Of a DNA stretch of 64,000 nt, positions 56,098-64,000 are shown in pieces. Position 1 is the stretch's first letter. Each line of letters opens with the position of its first letter. This stretch comes from Corbicula japonica. Taxonomy: Eukaryota > Mollusca > Bivalvia > Venerida > Cyrenidae. A program made the position numbers and the translations under genes. The notes beneath the pieces are model-generated. The model searched no databases. It had not been told where the DNA came from and was given only the letters and a program-made list of their open reading frames with translations. The DNA is taken from positions 1 to 64,000 of the forward strand of contig JAZAYU010001041.1 of assembly GCA_038501625.1 (NCBI GenBank). Direction: 5' to 3'.

Positions 56098-64000
<7,903 letters not shown>

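Overview
The window looks like nuclear DNA of a bivalve mollusc. Coding is split into short exons with GT/AG borders. Introns and spacers are AT-rich and packed with palindromic MITEs, with tandem-repeat elements built on TGACCTTGACC-type motifs and with hairpin-ended elements. This repeat landscape is one I associate with clams and related bivalves; the species is an inference.

Layout. (1) 253-2462, plus strand: the 3' part of a TRIM/RBCC-type gene (RING, two B-boxes, coiled coil, propeller-like C-terminus), broken by one extra base near 1283. (2) 2463-15469: a 13 kb gene-poor spacer with microsatellites, a TTAA-flanked MITE and one unexplained 80-codon ORF. (3) 15470-39414, minus strand: a complete XRCC6 (Ku70) gene. 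I could assemble 19 coding exons whose phases all agree, giving 606 residues plus stop, close to the roughly 609 residues of human Ku70. (4) 39415-56097: a spacer with a deeply nested transposon stack, a 26-28 bp minisatellite and many MITEs. (5) 56098-63728, minus strand: the last six coding exons (262 residues) of a KIAA0930/DUF2045 homologue; its 5' part lies beyond the window. TRIM and XRCC6 are tail to tail; the KIAA0930 homologue and XRCC6 are head to tail.

The Ku70 gene is the informative core. Its large introns carry several different elements with one shared architecture: a 5' end carrying AACAAGAG or AACTAGA, internal tandem repeats of about 145-165 bp, a GACGGACCGACC-like stretch, and a 3' hairpin whose arm is the inverted complement of the 5' end. 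This resembles non-autonomous Helentron/HINE or oyster 'pearl' elements. The gene also shows three local duplications of splice-competent sequence: two decayed copies of exon 11, a tandem array of exon 17 donor ends, and a triplicated exon 16 acceptor.

I found no bacterial-type system, CRISPR array, viral gene or rRNA/tRNA gene. The most novel material is structural: nested and self-complementary elements beside splice sites, two elements with tandem-repeat ends, an orphan eight-cysteine exon-like segment, and the adjacency of XRCC6 with the KIAA0930 homologue (both on human 22q13, from memory).
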